In this document: in pieces, positions 37,161-51,790 of the stretch
How the letters are laid out: each line of letters opens with the position of its first letter
Position numbering within the stretch: position 1 is the first letter of the stretch
Source: Balanoglossus misakiensis
Taxonomy: Eukaryota > Hemichordata
Direction of reading: 5' to 3'
DNA length: 64,000 nucleotides
NCBI GenBank assembly: GCA_040954595.2
Contig: CM082583.2
Span: 5,766,001 to 5,830,000 of the forward strand
The notes under the pieces: generated by a model
Told to the model about the DNA's origin: nothing
The model's input: only the letters and a program-made list of their open reading frames with translations
Databases searched by the model: none
Made by a program: the position numbers and the translations under genes

Positions 37161-40100
37161 TCGAAAAAATCATGGGTTGTAGCCCATGAAAATCGTCCAA
37201 AAATGACAATTTTTCGACTTTCCGAAATATCAAAATTTCTTCATTTTTTCGAAAAAATCATGGGTTGTAGCCCATGAAAATCGTCCAAAAATGACAATTT
37301 TTCGACTTTCCGAAATATCAAAATTTCTTCATTTTTTCGAAAAAATCATGGGTTATAGCCCATGAAAATCGTCCAAAAATGACAATTTTTCGACTTTCCG
37401 AAATATCAAAATTTCTTCATTTTTTTCGAAAAAATCATGGGTTATAGCCCATGAAAATCGTCCAAAAATGACAATTTTTCGACTTTCCGAAATATCAAAA
37501 TTTCTTCATTTTTTCGAAAAAATCATGGGTTATAGCCCATGAAAATCGTCCAAAAATGACAATTTTTCGACTTTCCGAAATATCAAAATGTCTTCATTTT
37601 TTCGAAAAAATCATGGGTTATAGCCCAGGAAAATCGTCCAAAAATGACAATTTTTCGACTTTCCGAAATATCAAAATGTCTTCATTTTTTCGAAAAAATC
37701 ATGGGTTATAGCCCATGAAAATCGTCCAAAAATGACAATTTTTCGACTTTCCGAAATATCAAAATGTCTGCATTTTTTCGAAAAAATCATGGGTTATAGC
37801 CCATGAAAATCGTCCAAAAATGACAATTTTTCGACTTTCCGAAATATCAAAATGTCTGCATTTTTTCGAAAAAATCATGGGTTATAGCCCATGAAAATCG
37901 TCCAAAAATGACAATTTTTCGACTTTCCGAAATATCAAAATGTCTGCATTTTTTCGAAAAAATCATGGGTTATAGCCCATGAAAATCGTCCAAAAATGAC
38001 AATTTTTCGACTTTCCGAAATATCAAAATGTCTGCATTTTTTCGAAAAAAATCATGGGTTATAGCCCATGAAAATCGTCCAAAAATGACAATTTTTCGAC
38101 TTTCCGAAATATCAAAATGTCTGCATTTTTTCGAAAAAATCATGGGTTATAGCCCATGAAAATCGTCCAAAAATGACAATTTTTCGACTTTCCGAAATAT
38201 CAAAATGTCTGCATTTTTTCGAAAAAATCATGGGTTATAGCCCATGAAAATCGTCCAAAAATGACAATTTTTCGACTTTCCGAGATATCAAAATGTCTTC
38301 ATTTTTTCGAAAAAATCATGGGTTATAGCCCATGAAAATCGTCCAAAAATGACAATTTTTCGACTTTCCGAGATATCAAAATTTCTTCATTTTTTCGCAA
38401 AAATCATGGGTTATAGCCCATGAAAATCGTCCAAAAATGACAATTTTTCGACTTTCCGAGATATCAAAATGTCTTCATTTTTTCGAAAAAATCATGGGTT
38501 ATAGCCCATGAAAATCGTCCAAAAATGACAATTTTTCGACTTTCCGAGATATCAAAATTTCTTCATTTTTTGATAAAAATCATGGGTTATAGCCCATGAA
38601 AATCGTCCAAAAATGACAATTTTTCGACTTTCCGAAATATCAAAATTTCTTCATTTTTTCGCAAAAATCATGGGTTATAGCCCATGAAAATCGTCCAAAA
38701 ATGACAATTTTTCGACTTTCCGAAATATCAAAATTTCTTCATTTTTTGATAAAAATCATGGGTTATAGCCCATGAAAATCGTCCAAAAATGACAATTTTT
38801 CGACTTTCCGAAATATCAAAATTTCTTCATTTTTTCGAAAAAATCATGGGTTATAGCCCATGAAAATCGTCCAAAAATGACAATTTTTCGACTTTCCGAG
38901 ATATCAAAATTTCTTCATTTTTTCGAAAAAATCATGGGTTATAGCCCATGAAAATCGTCCAAAAATGACAATTTTTCGACTTTCCGAGATATCAAAATTT
39001 CTTCATTTTTTCGCAAAAATCATGGGTTATAGCCCATGAAAATCGTCCAAAAATGACAATTTTTCGACTTTCCGAGATATCAAAATTTCTTCATTTTTTC
39101 GCAAAAATCATGGGTTATAGCCCATGAAAATCGTCCAAAAATGACAATTTTTCGACTTTCCGAAATATCAAAATTTCTTCATTTTTTCGAAAAAATCATG
39201 GGTTATAGCCCATGAAAATCGTCCAAAAATGACAATTTTTCGACTTTCCGAGATATCAAAATTTCTTCATTTTTTCGCAAAAATCATGGGTTATAGCCAA
39301 TGAAAATCGTCCAAAAATGACAATTTTTCGACTTTCCGAAATATCAAAATTTCTTCATTTTTTCGATAAAAATCATGGGTTATAGCCCATGAAAATCGTC
39401 CAAAAATGACAATTTTTCGACTTTCCGAAATATCAAAATTTCTTCATTTTTTCGAAAAAATCATGGGTTATAGCCCATGAAAATCGTCCAAAAATGACAA
39501 TTTTTCGACTTTCCCAGATATCAAAATTTCTTCATTTTTTCGAAAAAATCATGGGTTATAGCCCATGAAAATCGTCCAAAAATGACAATTTTTCGACTTT
39601 CCGAGATATCAAAATTTCTTCATTTTTTCGAAAAAATCATGGGTTATAGCCCATGAAAATCGTCCAAAAATGACAATTTTTCGACTTTCCGAGATATCAA
39701 AATGTCTTCATTTTTTCGAAAAAATCATGGGTTATAGCCCATGAAAATCGTCCAAAAATGACAATTTTTCGACTTTCCGAGATATCAAAATGTCTTCATT
39801 TTTTCGCAAAAATCATGGGTTATAGCCCATGAAAATCGTCCAAAAATGACAATTTTTCGACTTTCCGAGATATCAAAATTTCTTCATTTTTTCGCAAAAA
39901 TCATGGGTTATAGCCCATGAAAATCGTCCAAAAATGACAATTTTTCGACTTTCCGAAATATCAAAATTTCTTCATTTTTTCGCAAAAATCATGGGTTATA
40001 GCCCATGAAAATCGTCCAAAAATGACAATTTTTCGACTTTCCGAAATATCAAAATTTCTTCATTTTTTGATAAAAATCATGGGTTATAGCCCATGAAAAT

Positions 40101-40980
40101 CGTCCAAAAATGACAATTTTTCGACTTTCCGAAATATCAAAATTTCTTCATTTTTCGCAAAAATCATGGGTTATAGCCCATGAAAATCGTCCAAAAATGA
40201 CAATTTTTCGACTTTCCTGAAATATCAAAATTTCTTCATTTTTTGATAAAAATCATGGGTTATAGCCCATGAAAATCGTCCAAAAATGACAATTTTTCGA
40301 CTTTCCGAGATATCAAAATTTCTTCATTTTTTCGAAAAAATCATGGGTTATAGCCCATGAAAATCGTCCAAAAATGACAATTTTTCGACTTTCCGAGATA
40401 TCAAAATTTCTTCATTTTTTCGAAAAAATCATGGGTTATAGCCCATGAAAATCGTCCAAAAATGACAATTTTTCGACTTTCCGAGATATCAAAATTTCTT
40501 CATTTTTTCGAAAAAATCATGGGTTATAGCCCATGAAAATCGTCCAAAAATGACAATTTTTCGACTTTCCGAGATATCAAAATTTCTTCATTTTTTCGAA
40601 AAAATCATGGGTTATAGCCCATGAAAATCGTCCAAAAATGACAATTTTTCGACTTTCCGAGATATCAAAATTTCTTCATTTTTTCGAAAAAATCATGGGT
40701 TATAGCCCATGAAAATCGTCCAAAAATGACAATTTTTCGACTTTCCGAGATATCAAAATTTCTTCATTTTTTCGAAAAAATCATGGGTTATAGCCCATGA
40801 AAATCGTCCAAAAATGACAATTTTTCGACTTTCCGAGATATCAAAATTTCTTCATTTTTTCGAAAAAATCATGGGTTATAGCCCATGAAAATCGTCCAAA
40901 AATGACAATTTTTCGACCTTCCGAGATATCAAAATTTCTTCATTTTTTCGAAAAAATCATGGGTTATAGCCCATGAAAAT
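37161..40980. repeat. Satellite zone with TGTCTGCA and GAGATATC variants
   Basis: Two GGGTTGTAG monomers near 37,177 and 37,265 are followed by AATGTCTTC variants. Six consecutive AATGTCTGCATT monomers then run from about 37,766 to 38,220. After 38,280 most monomers carry GAGATATC and mixed CGCAAAAA or TGATAAAAA ends. This is a local homogenisation zone distinct from its neighbours. Confidence 0.8.
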
Positions 40981-42000
40981 CGTCCAAAAATGACAATTTT
41001 TTGACTTTCCGAGATATCAAAATTTCTCCATTTTTTCGAAAAAATCATGGGTTATAGCCCATGAAAATCGTCCAAAAATGACAATTTTTCGACTTTCCGA
41101 GATATCAAAATTTCTCCATTTTTTCGAAAAAATCATGGGTTATAGCCCATGAAAATCGTCCAAAAATGACAATTTTTCGACTTTCCGAGATATCAAAATT
41201 TCTCCATTTTTTCGTAAAAATCATGGGTTATAGCCCATGAAAATCGTCCAAAAATGACAATTTTTCGACTTTCCGAGATATCAAAATTTCTCCATTTTTT
41301 CGTAAAAATCATGGGTTATAGCCCATGAAAATCGTCCAAAAATGACAATTTTTCGACTTTCCGAAATATCAAAATTTCTCCATTTTTTCGTAAAAATCAT
41401 GGGTTATAGCCCATGAAAATCGTCCAAAAATGACAATTTTTCGACTTTCCGAAATATCAAAATTTCTCCATTTTTTCGAATAAATCATGGGTTATAGCCC
41501 ATGAAAATCGTCCAAAAATGACAATTTTTCGACTTTCCGAAATATCAAAATTTCTCCATTTTTTCGAAAAAATCATGGGTTATAGCCCATGAAAATCGTC
41601 CAAAAATGACAATTTTTCGACTTTCCGAAATATCAAAATTTCTCCATTTTTTCGTAAAAATCATGGGTTATAGCCCATGAAAATCGTCCAAAAATGACAA
41701 TTTTTCGACTTTCCGAAATATCAAAATTTCTCCATTTTTTCGAATAAATCATGGGTTATAGCCCATGAAAATCGTCCAAAAATGACAATTTTTCGACTTT
41801 CCGAAATATCAAAATTTCTCCATTTTTTCGAAAAAATCATGGGTTATAGCCCATGAAAATCGTCCAAAAATGACAATTTTTCGACTTTCCGAAATATCAA
41901 AATTTCTCCATTTTTTCGTAAAAATCATGGGTTATAGCCCATGAAAATCGTCCAAAAATGACAATTTTTCGACTTTCCGAAATATCAAAATTTCTCAATT
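40981..42000. repeat. Satellite zone with TCTCCATT variant and trimeric sub-repeat
   Basis: Eleven consecutive monomers carry TTTCTCCATT. From about 41,467 to 41,995 the monomer ends cycle GAATAAA, GAAAAAA, GTAAAAA twice, a 264-bp trimeric higher-order unit. Confidence 0.8.
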
Positions 42001-45000
42001 TTTTCGAAAAAATCATGGGTTATAGCCCATGAAAATCGTCCAAAAATGACAATTTTTCGACTTTCCGAAATATCAAAATTTCTTCACTTTTTCGAAAAAA
42101 TCATGGGTTATAGCCCATGAAAATCGTCCAAAAATGACAATTTTTCGACTTTCCGAGATATCAAAATTTCTTCACTTTTTCGAAAAAATCATGGGTTATA
42201 GCCCATGAAAATCGTCCAAAAATGACAATTTTTCGACTTTCCGAGATATCAAAATTTCTTCATTTTTTGATAAAAATCATGGGTTATAGCCCATGAAAAT
42301 CGTCCAAAAATGACAATTTTTCGACTTTCCGAGATATCAAAATTTCTTCATTTTTTCGAAAAAATCATGGGTTATAGCCCATGAAAATCGTCCAAAAATG
42401 ACAATTTTTCGACTTTCCGAGATATCAAAATTTCTTCATTTTTTCGAAAAAATCATGGGTTATAGCCCATGAAAATCGTCCAAAAATGACAATTTTTCGA
42501 CTTTCCGAGATATCAAAATTTCTTTATTTTTTCGAAAAAATCATGGGTTATAGCCCATGAAAATCGTCCAAAAATGACAATTTTTCGACTTTCCGAGATA
42601 TCAAAATTTCTTCATTTTTTCGAAAAAATCATGGGTTATAGCTCATGAAAATCGTCCAAAAATGACAATTTTTCGACTTTCCGAGATATCAAAATTTCTT
42701 CATTTTTTCGAAAAAATCATGGGTTATAGCCCATGAAAATCGTCCAAAAATGACAATTTTTCGACTTTCCGAGATATCAAAATTTCTTCATTTTTTCGAA
42801 AAAATCATGGGTTATAGCCCATGAAAATCGTCCAAAAATGACAATTTTTCGACTTTCCGAGATATCAAAATTTCTTCATTTTTTCGAAAAAATCATGGGT
42901 TATAGCCCATGAAAATCGTCCAAAAATGACAATTTTTCGACTTTCCGAGATATCAAAATTTCTTCACTTTTTCGAAAAAATCATGGGTTATAGCCCATGA
43001 AAATCGTCCAAAAATGACAATTTTTCGACTTTCCGAGATATCAAAATTTCTTCACTTTTTCGAAAAAATCATGGGTTATAGCCCATGAAAATCGTCCAAA
43101 AATGACAATTTTTCGACTTTCCGAAATATCAAAATTTCTTCACTTTTTCGTAAAAATCATGGGTTATAGCCCATGAAAATCGTCCAAAAATGACAATTTT
43201 TCAACTTTCCGAAATATCAAAATTTCTTCACTTTTTCGTAAAAATCATGGGTTATAGCCCATGAAAATCGTCCAAAAATGACAATTTTTTGACTTTCCGA
43301 AATATCAAAATTTCTTCACTTTTTCGAAAAAATCATGGGTTATAGCCCATGAAAATCGTCCAAAAATGACAATTTTTCGACTTTCCGAAATATCAAAATT
43401 TCTTCACTTTTTCGAAAAAATCATGGGTTATAGCCCATGAAAATCGTCCAAAAATGACAATTTTTCGACTTTCCGAAATATCAAAATTTCTTCACTTTTT
43501 CGAAAAAATCATGGGTTATAGCCCATGAAAATCGTCCAAAAATGACAATTTTTCGACTTTCCGAGATATCAAAATTTCTTCACTTTTTCGAAAAAATCAT
43601 GGGTTATAGCCCATGAAAATCGTCCAAAAATGACAATTTTTCGACTTTCCGAGATATCAAAATTTCTTCATTTTTTCGAAAAAATCATGGGTTATAGCCC
43701 ATGAAAATCGTCCAAAAATGACAATTTTTCGACTTTCCGAGATATCAAAATTGCTTCATTTTTTCGAAAAAATCATGGGTTATAGCCCATGAAAATCGTC
43801 CAAAAATGACAATTTTTCGACTTTCTGAGATATCAAAATTTCTTCATTTTTTCGAAAAAATCATGGGTTATAGCCCATGAAAATCGTCCAAAAATGACAA
43901 TTTTTCGACTTTCCGAGATATCAAAATTTCTTCATTTTTTCGCAAAAATCATGGGTTATAGCCCATGAAAATCGTCCAAAAATGACAATTTTTCGACTTT
44001 CCGAGATATCAAAATTTCTTCATTTTTTCGAAAAAATCATGGGTTATAGCCCATGAAAATCGTCCAAAAATGACAATTTTTCGACTTTCCGAGATATCAA
44101 AATTTCTTCACTTTTTCGAAAAAATCATGGGTTATAGCCCATGAAAATCGTCCAAAAATGACAATTTTTCGACTTTCCGAAATATCAAAATTTCTTCACT
44201 TTTTCGAAAAAATCATGGGTTATAGCCCATGAAAATCGTCCAAAAATGACAATTTTTCGACTTTCCGAAATATCAAAATTTCTTCACTTTTTCGAAAAAA
44301 TCATGGGTTATAGCCCATGAAAATCGTCCAAAAATGACAATTTTTCGACTTTCCGAGATATCAAAATTTCTTCACTTTTTCGCAAAAATCATGGGTTATA
44401 GCCCATGAAAATCGTCCAAAAATGACAATTTTTCGACTTTCCGAAATATCAAAATTTCTTCACTTTTTCGAAAAAATCATGGGTTATAGCCCATGAAAAT
44501 CGTCCAAAAATGACAATTTTTCGACTTTCCGAAATATCAAAATTTCTTCACTTTTTCGAAAAAATCATGGGTTATAGCCCATGAAAATCGTCCAAAAATG
44601 ACAATTTTTCGACTTTCCGAAATATCAAAATTTCTTCACTTTTTCGAAAAAATCATGGGTTATAGCCCATGAAAATCGTCCAAAAATGACAATTTTTCGA
44701 CTTTCCGAAATATCAAAATTTCTTCACTTTTTCGAAAAAATCATGGGTTATAGCCCATGAAAATCGTCCAAAAATGACAATTTTTCGACTTTCCGAAATA
44801 TCAAAATTTCTTCACTTTTTCGAAAAAATCATGGGTTATAGCCCATGAAAATCGTCCAAAAATGACAATTTTTCGACTTTCCGAAATATCAAAATTTCTT
44901 CATTTTTTCGAAAAAATCATGGGTTATAGCCCATGAAAATCGTCCAAAAATGACAATTTTTCGACTTTCCGAAATATCAAAATTTCTTCATTTTTTCGAA

Positions 45001-48000
45001 AAAATCATGGGTTATAGCCCATGAAAATCGTCCAAAAATGACAATTTTTCGACTTTCCGAAATATCAAAATTTCTTCACTTTTTCGAAAAAATCATGGGT
45101 TATAGCCCATGAAAATCGTCCAAAAATGACAATTTTTCGACTTTCCGAAATATCAAAATTTCTTCACTTTTTCGAAAAAATCATGCGTTATAGCCCATGA
45201 AAATCGTCCAAAAATGACAATTTTTCGACTTTCCGAAATATCAAAATTTCTTCACTTTTTCGAAAAAATCATGGGTTTTAGCCCATGAAAATCGTCCAAA
45301 AATGACAATTTTTCGACTTTCCGAAATATCAAAATTTCTTCATTTTTTGATAAAAATCATGGGTTATAGCTCATGAAAATCGTCCAAAAATGACACTTTT
45401 CCGACTTTGCGAAAGTTTAAAATTTCTTCATTTTTTCGAAAAAATCATGGGTTATAGCCCATGAAAATCGTCCAAAAATGACAATTTTTCGACTTTCTGA
45501 GATATCAAAATTTCTTCATTTTTTCGAAAAAATCATGGGTTATAGCCCATGAAAATCGTCCAAAAATGACAATTTTTCGACTTTCCGAGATATCAAAATT
45601 TCTTCATTTTTTCGCAAAAATCATGGGTTATAGCCCATGAAAATCGTCCAAAAATGACAATTTTTCGACTTTCCGAGATATCAAAATTTCTTCATTTTTT
45701 CGAAAAAATCATGGGTTATAGCCCATGAAAATCGTCCAAAAATGACAATTTTTCGACTTTCCGAGATATCAAAATTTCTTCACTTTTTCGAAAAAATCAT
45801 GGGTTATAGCCCATGAAAATCGTCCAAAAATGACAATTTTTCGACTTTCCGAGATATCAAAATTTCTTCACTTTTTCGAAAAAATCATGGGTTATAGCCC
45901 ATGAAAATCGTCCAAAAATGACAATTTTTCGACTTTCCGAGATATCAAAATTTCTTCACTTTTTCGAAAAAATCATGGGTTATAGCCCATGAAAATCGTC
46001 CAAAAATGACAATTTTTCGACTTTCCGAAATATCAAAATTTCTTCACTTTTTCGAAAAAATCATGGGTTATAGCCCATGAAAATCGTCCAAAAATGACAA
46101 TTTTTCGACTTTCCGAAATATCAAAATTTCTTCACTTTTTCGAAAAAATCATGGGTTTTAGCCCATGAAAATCGTCCAAAAATGACAATTTTTCGACTTT
46201 CCGAAATATCAAAATTTCTTCATTTTTTGATAAAAATCATGGGTTATAGCTCATGAAAATCGTCCAAAAATGACACTTTTCCGACTTTGCGAAAGTTTAA
46301 AATTTCTTCATTTTTTCGAAAAAATCATGGGTTATAGCCCATGAAAATCGTCCAAAAATGACAATTTTTCGACTTTCTGAGATATCAAAATTTCTTCATT
46401 TTTTCGAAAAAATCATGGGTTATAGCCCATGAAAATCGTCCAAAAATGACAATTTTTCGACTTTCCCAGATATCAAAATTTCTTCATTTTTTCGCAAAAA
46501 TCATGGGTTATAGCCCATGAAAATCGTCCAAAAATGACAATTTTTCGACTTTCCGAGATATCAAAATTTCTTCATTTTTTCGAAAAAATCATGGGTTATA
46601 GCCCATGAAAATCGTCCAAAAATGACAATTTTTCGACTTTCCGAGATATCAAAATTTCTTCACTTTTTCGAAAAAATCATGGGTTATAGCCCATGAAAAT
46701 CGTCCAAAAATGACAATTTTTCGACTTTCCGAGATATCAAAATTTCTTCACTTTTTCGAAAAAATCATGGGTTATAGCCCATGAAAATCGTCCAAAAATG
46801 ACAATTTTTCGACTTTCCGAAATATCAAAATTTCTTCACTTTTTCGAAAAAATCATGGGTTATAGCCCATGAAAATCGTCCAAAAATGACAATTTTTCGA
46901 CTTTCCGAAATATCAAAATTTCTTCACTTTTTCGTAAAAATCATGGGTTATAGCCCATGAAAATCGTCCAAAAATGACAATTTTTCGACTTTCCGAAATA
47001 TCAAAATTTCTTCACTTTTTCGTAAAAATCATGGGTTATAGCCCATGAAAATCGTCCAAAAATGACAATTTTTCGACTTTCCGAAATATCAAAATTTCTT
47101 CACTTTTTCGAAAAAATCATGGGTTATAGCCCATGAAAATCGTCCAAAAATGACAATTTTTCGACTTTCCGAAATATCAAAATTTCTTCACTTTTTCGAA
47201 AAAATCATGGGTTATAGCCCATGAAAATCGTCCAAAAATGACAATTTTTCGACTTTCCGAAATATCAAAATTTCTTCACTTTTTCGAAAAAATCATTGGT
47301 TATAGCCCATGAAAATCGTCCAAAAATGACAATTTTTCGACTTTCCGAAATATCAAAATTTCTTCACTTTTTCGAAAAAATCATGGGTTATAGCCCATGA
47401 AAATCGTCCAAAAATGACAATTTTTCGACTTTCCGAAATATCAAAATTTCTTCACTTTTTCGAAAAAATCATGGGTTATAGCCCATGAAAATCGTCCAAA
47501 AATGACAATTTTTCGACTTTCTGAGATATCAAAATTTCTTCATTTTTTCGAAAAAATCATGGGTTATAGCCCATGAAAATCGTCCAAAAATGACAATTTT
47601 TCGACTTTCCGAGATATCAAAATTTCTTCACTTTTTCGAAAAAATCATGGGTTATAGCCCATGAAAATCGTCCAAAAATGACAATTTTTCGACTCTCCGA
47701 AATATCAAAATTTCTTCACTTTTTCGAAAAAATCATGGGTTATAGCCCATGAAAATCGTCCAAAAATGACAATTTTTCGACTTTCCGAAATATCAAAATT
47801 TCTTCACTTTTTCGAAAAAATCATGGGTTATAGCCCATGAAAATCGTCCAAAAATGACAATTTTTCGACTTTCCGAGATATCAAAATTTCTTCACTTTTT
47901 CGAAAAAATCATGGGTTATAGCCCATGAAAATCGTCCAAAAATGACAATTTTTCGACTTTCCGAAATATCAAAATTTCTTCATTTTTTCGAAAAAATCAT

Positions 48001-50550
48001 GGGTTATAGCCCATGAAAATCGTCCAAAAATGACAATTTTTCGACTTTCCGAGATATCAAAATTTCTTCACTTTTTCGAAAAAATCATGGGTTATAGCCC
48101 ATGAAAATCGTCCAAAAATGACAATTTTTCGACTTTCCGAGATATCAAAATTTCTTCACTTTTTCGAAAAAATCATGGGTTATAGCCCATGAAAATCGTC
48201 CAAAAATGACAATTTTTCGACTTTCCGAGATATCAAAATTTCTTCACTTTTTCGAAAAAATCATGGGTTATAGCCCATGAAAATTGTCCAAAAATGACAA
48301 TTTTTCGACTTTCCGAAATATCAAAATTTCTTCACTTTTTCGAAAAAATCATGGGTTATAGCCCATGAAAATCGTCCAAAAATGACAATTTTTCGACTTT
48401 CCGAAATATCAAAATTTCTTCACTTTTTCGTAAAAATCATGGGTTATAGCCCATGAAAATCGTCCAAAAATGACAATTTTTCGACTTTCCGAGATATCAA
48501 AATTTCTTCACTTTTTCGAAAAAATCATGGGTTATAGCCCATGAAAATCGTCCAAAAATGACAATTTTTCGACTTTCCGAGATATCAAAATTTCTTCACT
48601 TTTTCGAAAAAATCATGGGTTATAGCCCATGAAAATCGTCCAAAAATGACAATTTTTCGACTTTCCGAAATATCAAAATTTCTTCACTTTTTCGAAAAAA
48701 TCATGGGTTATAGCCCATGAAAATCGTCCAAAAATGACAATTTTTCGACTTTCCGAAATATCAAAATTTCTTCACTTTTTCGAAAAAATCATGGGTTATA
48801 GCCCATGAAAATCGTCCAAAAATGACAATTTTTCGACTTTCCGAGATATCAAAATTTCTTCATTTTTTCGAAAAAATCATGGGTTATAGCCCATGAAAAT
48901 CGTCCAAAAATGACAATTTTTCGACTTTCCGAGATATCAAAATTTCTTCACTTTTTCGAAAAAATCATGGGTTATAGCCCATGAAAATCGTCCAAAAATG
49001 ACAATTTTTCGACTTTCCGAGATATCAAAATTTCTTCACTTTTTCGAAAAAATCATGGGTTATAGCCCATGAAAATCGTCCAAAAATGACAATTTTTCGA
49101 CTTTCCGAAATATCAAAATTTCTTCACTTTTTCGAAAAAATCATGGGTTATAGCCCATGAAAATCGTCCAAAAATGACAATTTTTCGACTTTCCGAAATA
49201 TAAAAATTTCTTCACTTTTTCGAAAAAATCATGGGTTATAGCCCATGAAAATCGTCCAAAAATGACAATTTTTCGACTTTCCGAAATATTAAAATTTCTT
49301 CACTTTTTCGTAAAAATCATGGGTTATAGCCCATGAAAATCGTCCAAAAATGACAATTTTTCGACTTTCCGAAATATCAAAATTTCTTCACTTTTTCGAA
49401 AAAATCATGGGTTATAGCCCATGAAAATCGTCCAAAAATGACAATTTTTCGACTTTCCGAAATATCAAAATTTCTTCACTTTTTCGAAAAAATCATGGGT
49501 TATAGCCCATGAAAATCGTCCAAAAATGACAATTTTTCGACTTTCCGAAATATCAAAATTTCTTCACTTTTTCGAAAAAATCATGGGTTATAGCCCATGA
49601 AAATCGTCCAAAAATGACAATTTTTCGACTTTCCGAAATATCAAAATTTCTTCACTTTTTCGAAAAAATCATGGGTTATAGCCCATGAAAATCGTCCAAA
49701 AATGACAATTTTTCGACTTTCCGAAATATCAAAATTTCTTCACTTTTTCGAAAAAATCATGGGTTATAGCCCATGAAAATCGTCCAAAAATGACAATTTT
49801 TCGACTTTCCGAAATATCAAAATTTCTTCACTTTTTCGAAAAAATCATGGGTTATAGCCCATGAAAATCGTCCAAAAATGACAATTTTTCGACTTTCCGA
49901 AATATCAAAATTTCTTCACTTTTTCGAAAAAATCATGGGTTATAGCCCATGAAAATCGTCCAAAAATGACAATTTTTCGACTTTCCGAAATATCAAAATT
50001 TCTTCATTTTTTCGAAAAAATCATGGGTTATAGCCCATGAAAATCGTCCAAAAATGACAATTTTTCGACTTTCCGAAATATCAAAATTTCTTCATTTTTT
50101 CGAAAAAATCATGGGTTATAGCCCATGAAAATCGTCCAAAAATGACAATTTTTCGACTTTCCGAAATATCAAAATTTCTTCATTTTTTCGAAAAAATCAT
50201 GGGTTATAGCCCATGAAAATCGTCCAAAAATGACAATTTTTCGACTTTCCGAAATATCAAAATTTCTTCACTTTTTCGAAAAAATCATGGGTTATAGCCC
50301 ATGAAAATCGTCCAAAAATGACAATTTTTCGACTTTCCGAAATATCAAAATTTCTTCACTTTTTCGAAAAAATCATGGGTTATAGCCCATGAAAATCGTC
50401 CAAAAATGACAATTTTTCGACTTTCCGAAATATCAAAATTTCTTCACTTTTTCGAAAAAATCATGGGTTTTAGCCCATGAAAATCGTCCAAAAATGACAA
50501 TTTTTCGACTTTCCGAAATATCAAAATTTCTTCATTTTTTGATAAAAATC
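42001..50550. repeat. Satellite zone dominated by TTCACTTTTTCG variant
   Basis: Most of about 97 monomers carry TTCACTTTTTCG in place of TTCATTTTTTCG, mixed with GAAATATC and GAGATATC subtypes. Two edge-type monomers carrying GACACTTTTCCGACTTTGCG are embedded at 45359 and 46239, each directly after a GGGTTTTAGCCC monomer. The same pair closes the zone at about 50,463-50,630. Confidence 0.8.
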
Positions 50551-51790
50551 ATGGGTTATAGCTCATGAAAATCGTCCAAAAATGACACTTTTCCGACTTT
50601 GCGAAAGTTCAAAATTTCTTCATTTCTTGAAAAAAATCATGGGTTATAGCTCATGAAAATCGTCCAAAAATGACAATTTTCCGAAATTTCCGAAATTTCA
50701 AAATTTCTTCATTTTTTGAAAAAAATCATGGGTTATAGCTTGATAGCTCATGAAAATCATCCAAATATGACAATTTTTCGACTTTGCGAATGTTCAATAT
50801 TTCTTTATTTATTAAAAAAAAATCATGGGTTATAGCTCATGAATATCATCCAAAAATGACAATTTTCTGACTTTGCGAAATATCAAAATTTCTTCATTTT
50901 TCGAAAAAATCATGGGTTATAGCTTACGTAAATCATCCCAAAATGACAATTTTTCGACTTTGCGAAAGTTCAAAATTTCTTCATTTTTTGAAAAAAATCA
51001 TGAGTTATAGCTCATGAAAATCATCCAAATATGACAATTTTTCGACTTTCCGAAATATCAAAATTTGTTCATTTTTTCGAAAAAATCATTGGTTATAGCT
51101 CATGAAAATCGTCCAAAAATAACAATTTTTCGACTTTCCGAAATATCAAAATTTCTTCATTTTTTCGAAAAAATCATTGGTTATAGCTCATGAAAATTGT
51201 CCCAAAATGACAATTTTCCGACTTTGCGAAAGTTTAAAATTTCTTCATTTTTTGAAAAAAATCATGGGTTATAGCTCATGAAAATCATCCAAAAATGACA
51301 ATTTTTCGACTTTCCGAAATATCAAAATTTCTTCATTTTTTCGAAAAAATCATGGGTTATAGCCCATGAAAATCGTCAAAAAATAACAATTTTTCGACTT
51401 TCCAAAATATCAAAATTTCTTCATTTTTTCGAAAAAATCATGGGTTATAGCCCATGAAAATCGTCCAAAAATGACAATTTTTCGACTTTCCGAAATATCA
51501 AAATTTGTTCATTTTTTCGAAAAAATCATTGGTTATAGCTCATGAAAATCGTCCAAAAATAACAATTTTTCGACTTTCCGAAATATCAAAATTTCTTCAT
51601 TTTTTGTAAAAAATCATGGGTTATAGCTCATGAAAATCATCCAAATATGACAATTTTTCGACTTTGCGAAAGTTCAATATTTCTTCATTTTTTGAAAAAA
51701 ATCATGGGTTATAGCTCATGAAAATCATCCAAAAATGACAATTTTCCGACTTTGCGAAAGTTTAAAATTTCTTCATTTTTCGAAAAAATC
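50551..51790. repeat. Divergent satellite monomers (internal edge)
   Basis: Monomers with GCTCATGA, CATCC, CTTTGCGAAAGTTC, TCATTGG and AATAACAA variants and several indels, including a short tandem duplication in TATAGCTTGATAGCT near 50,735. These resemble the left-edge type and separate the large core from a smaller one. Confidence 0.85.
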
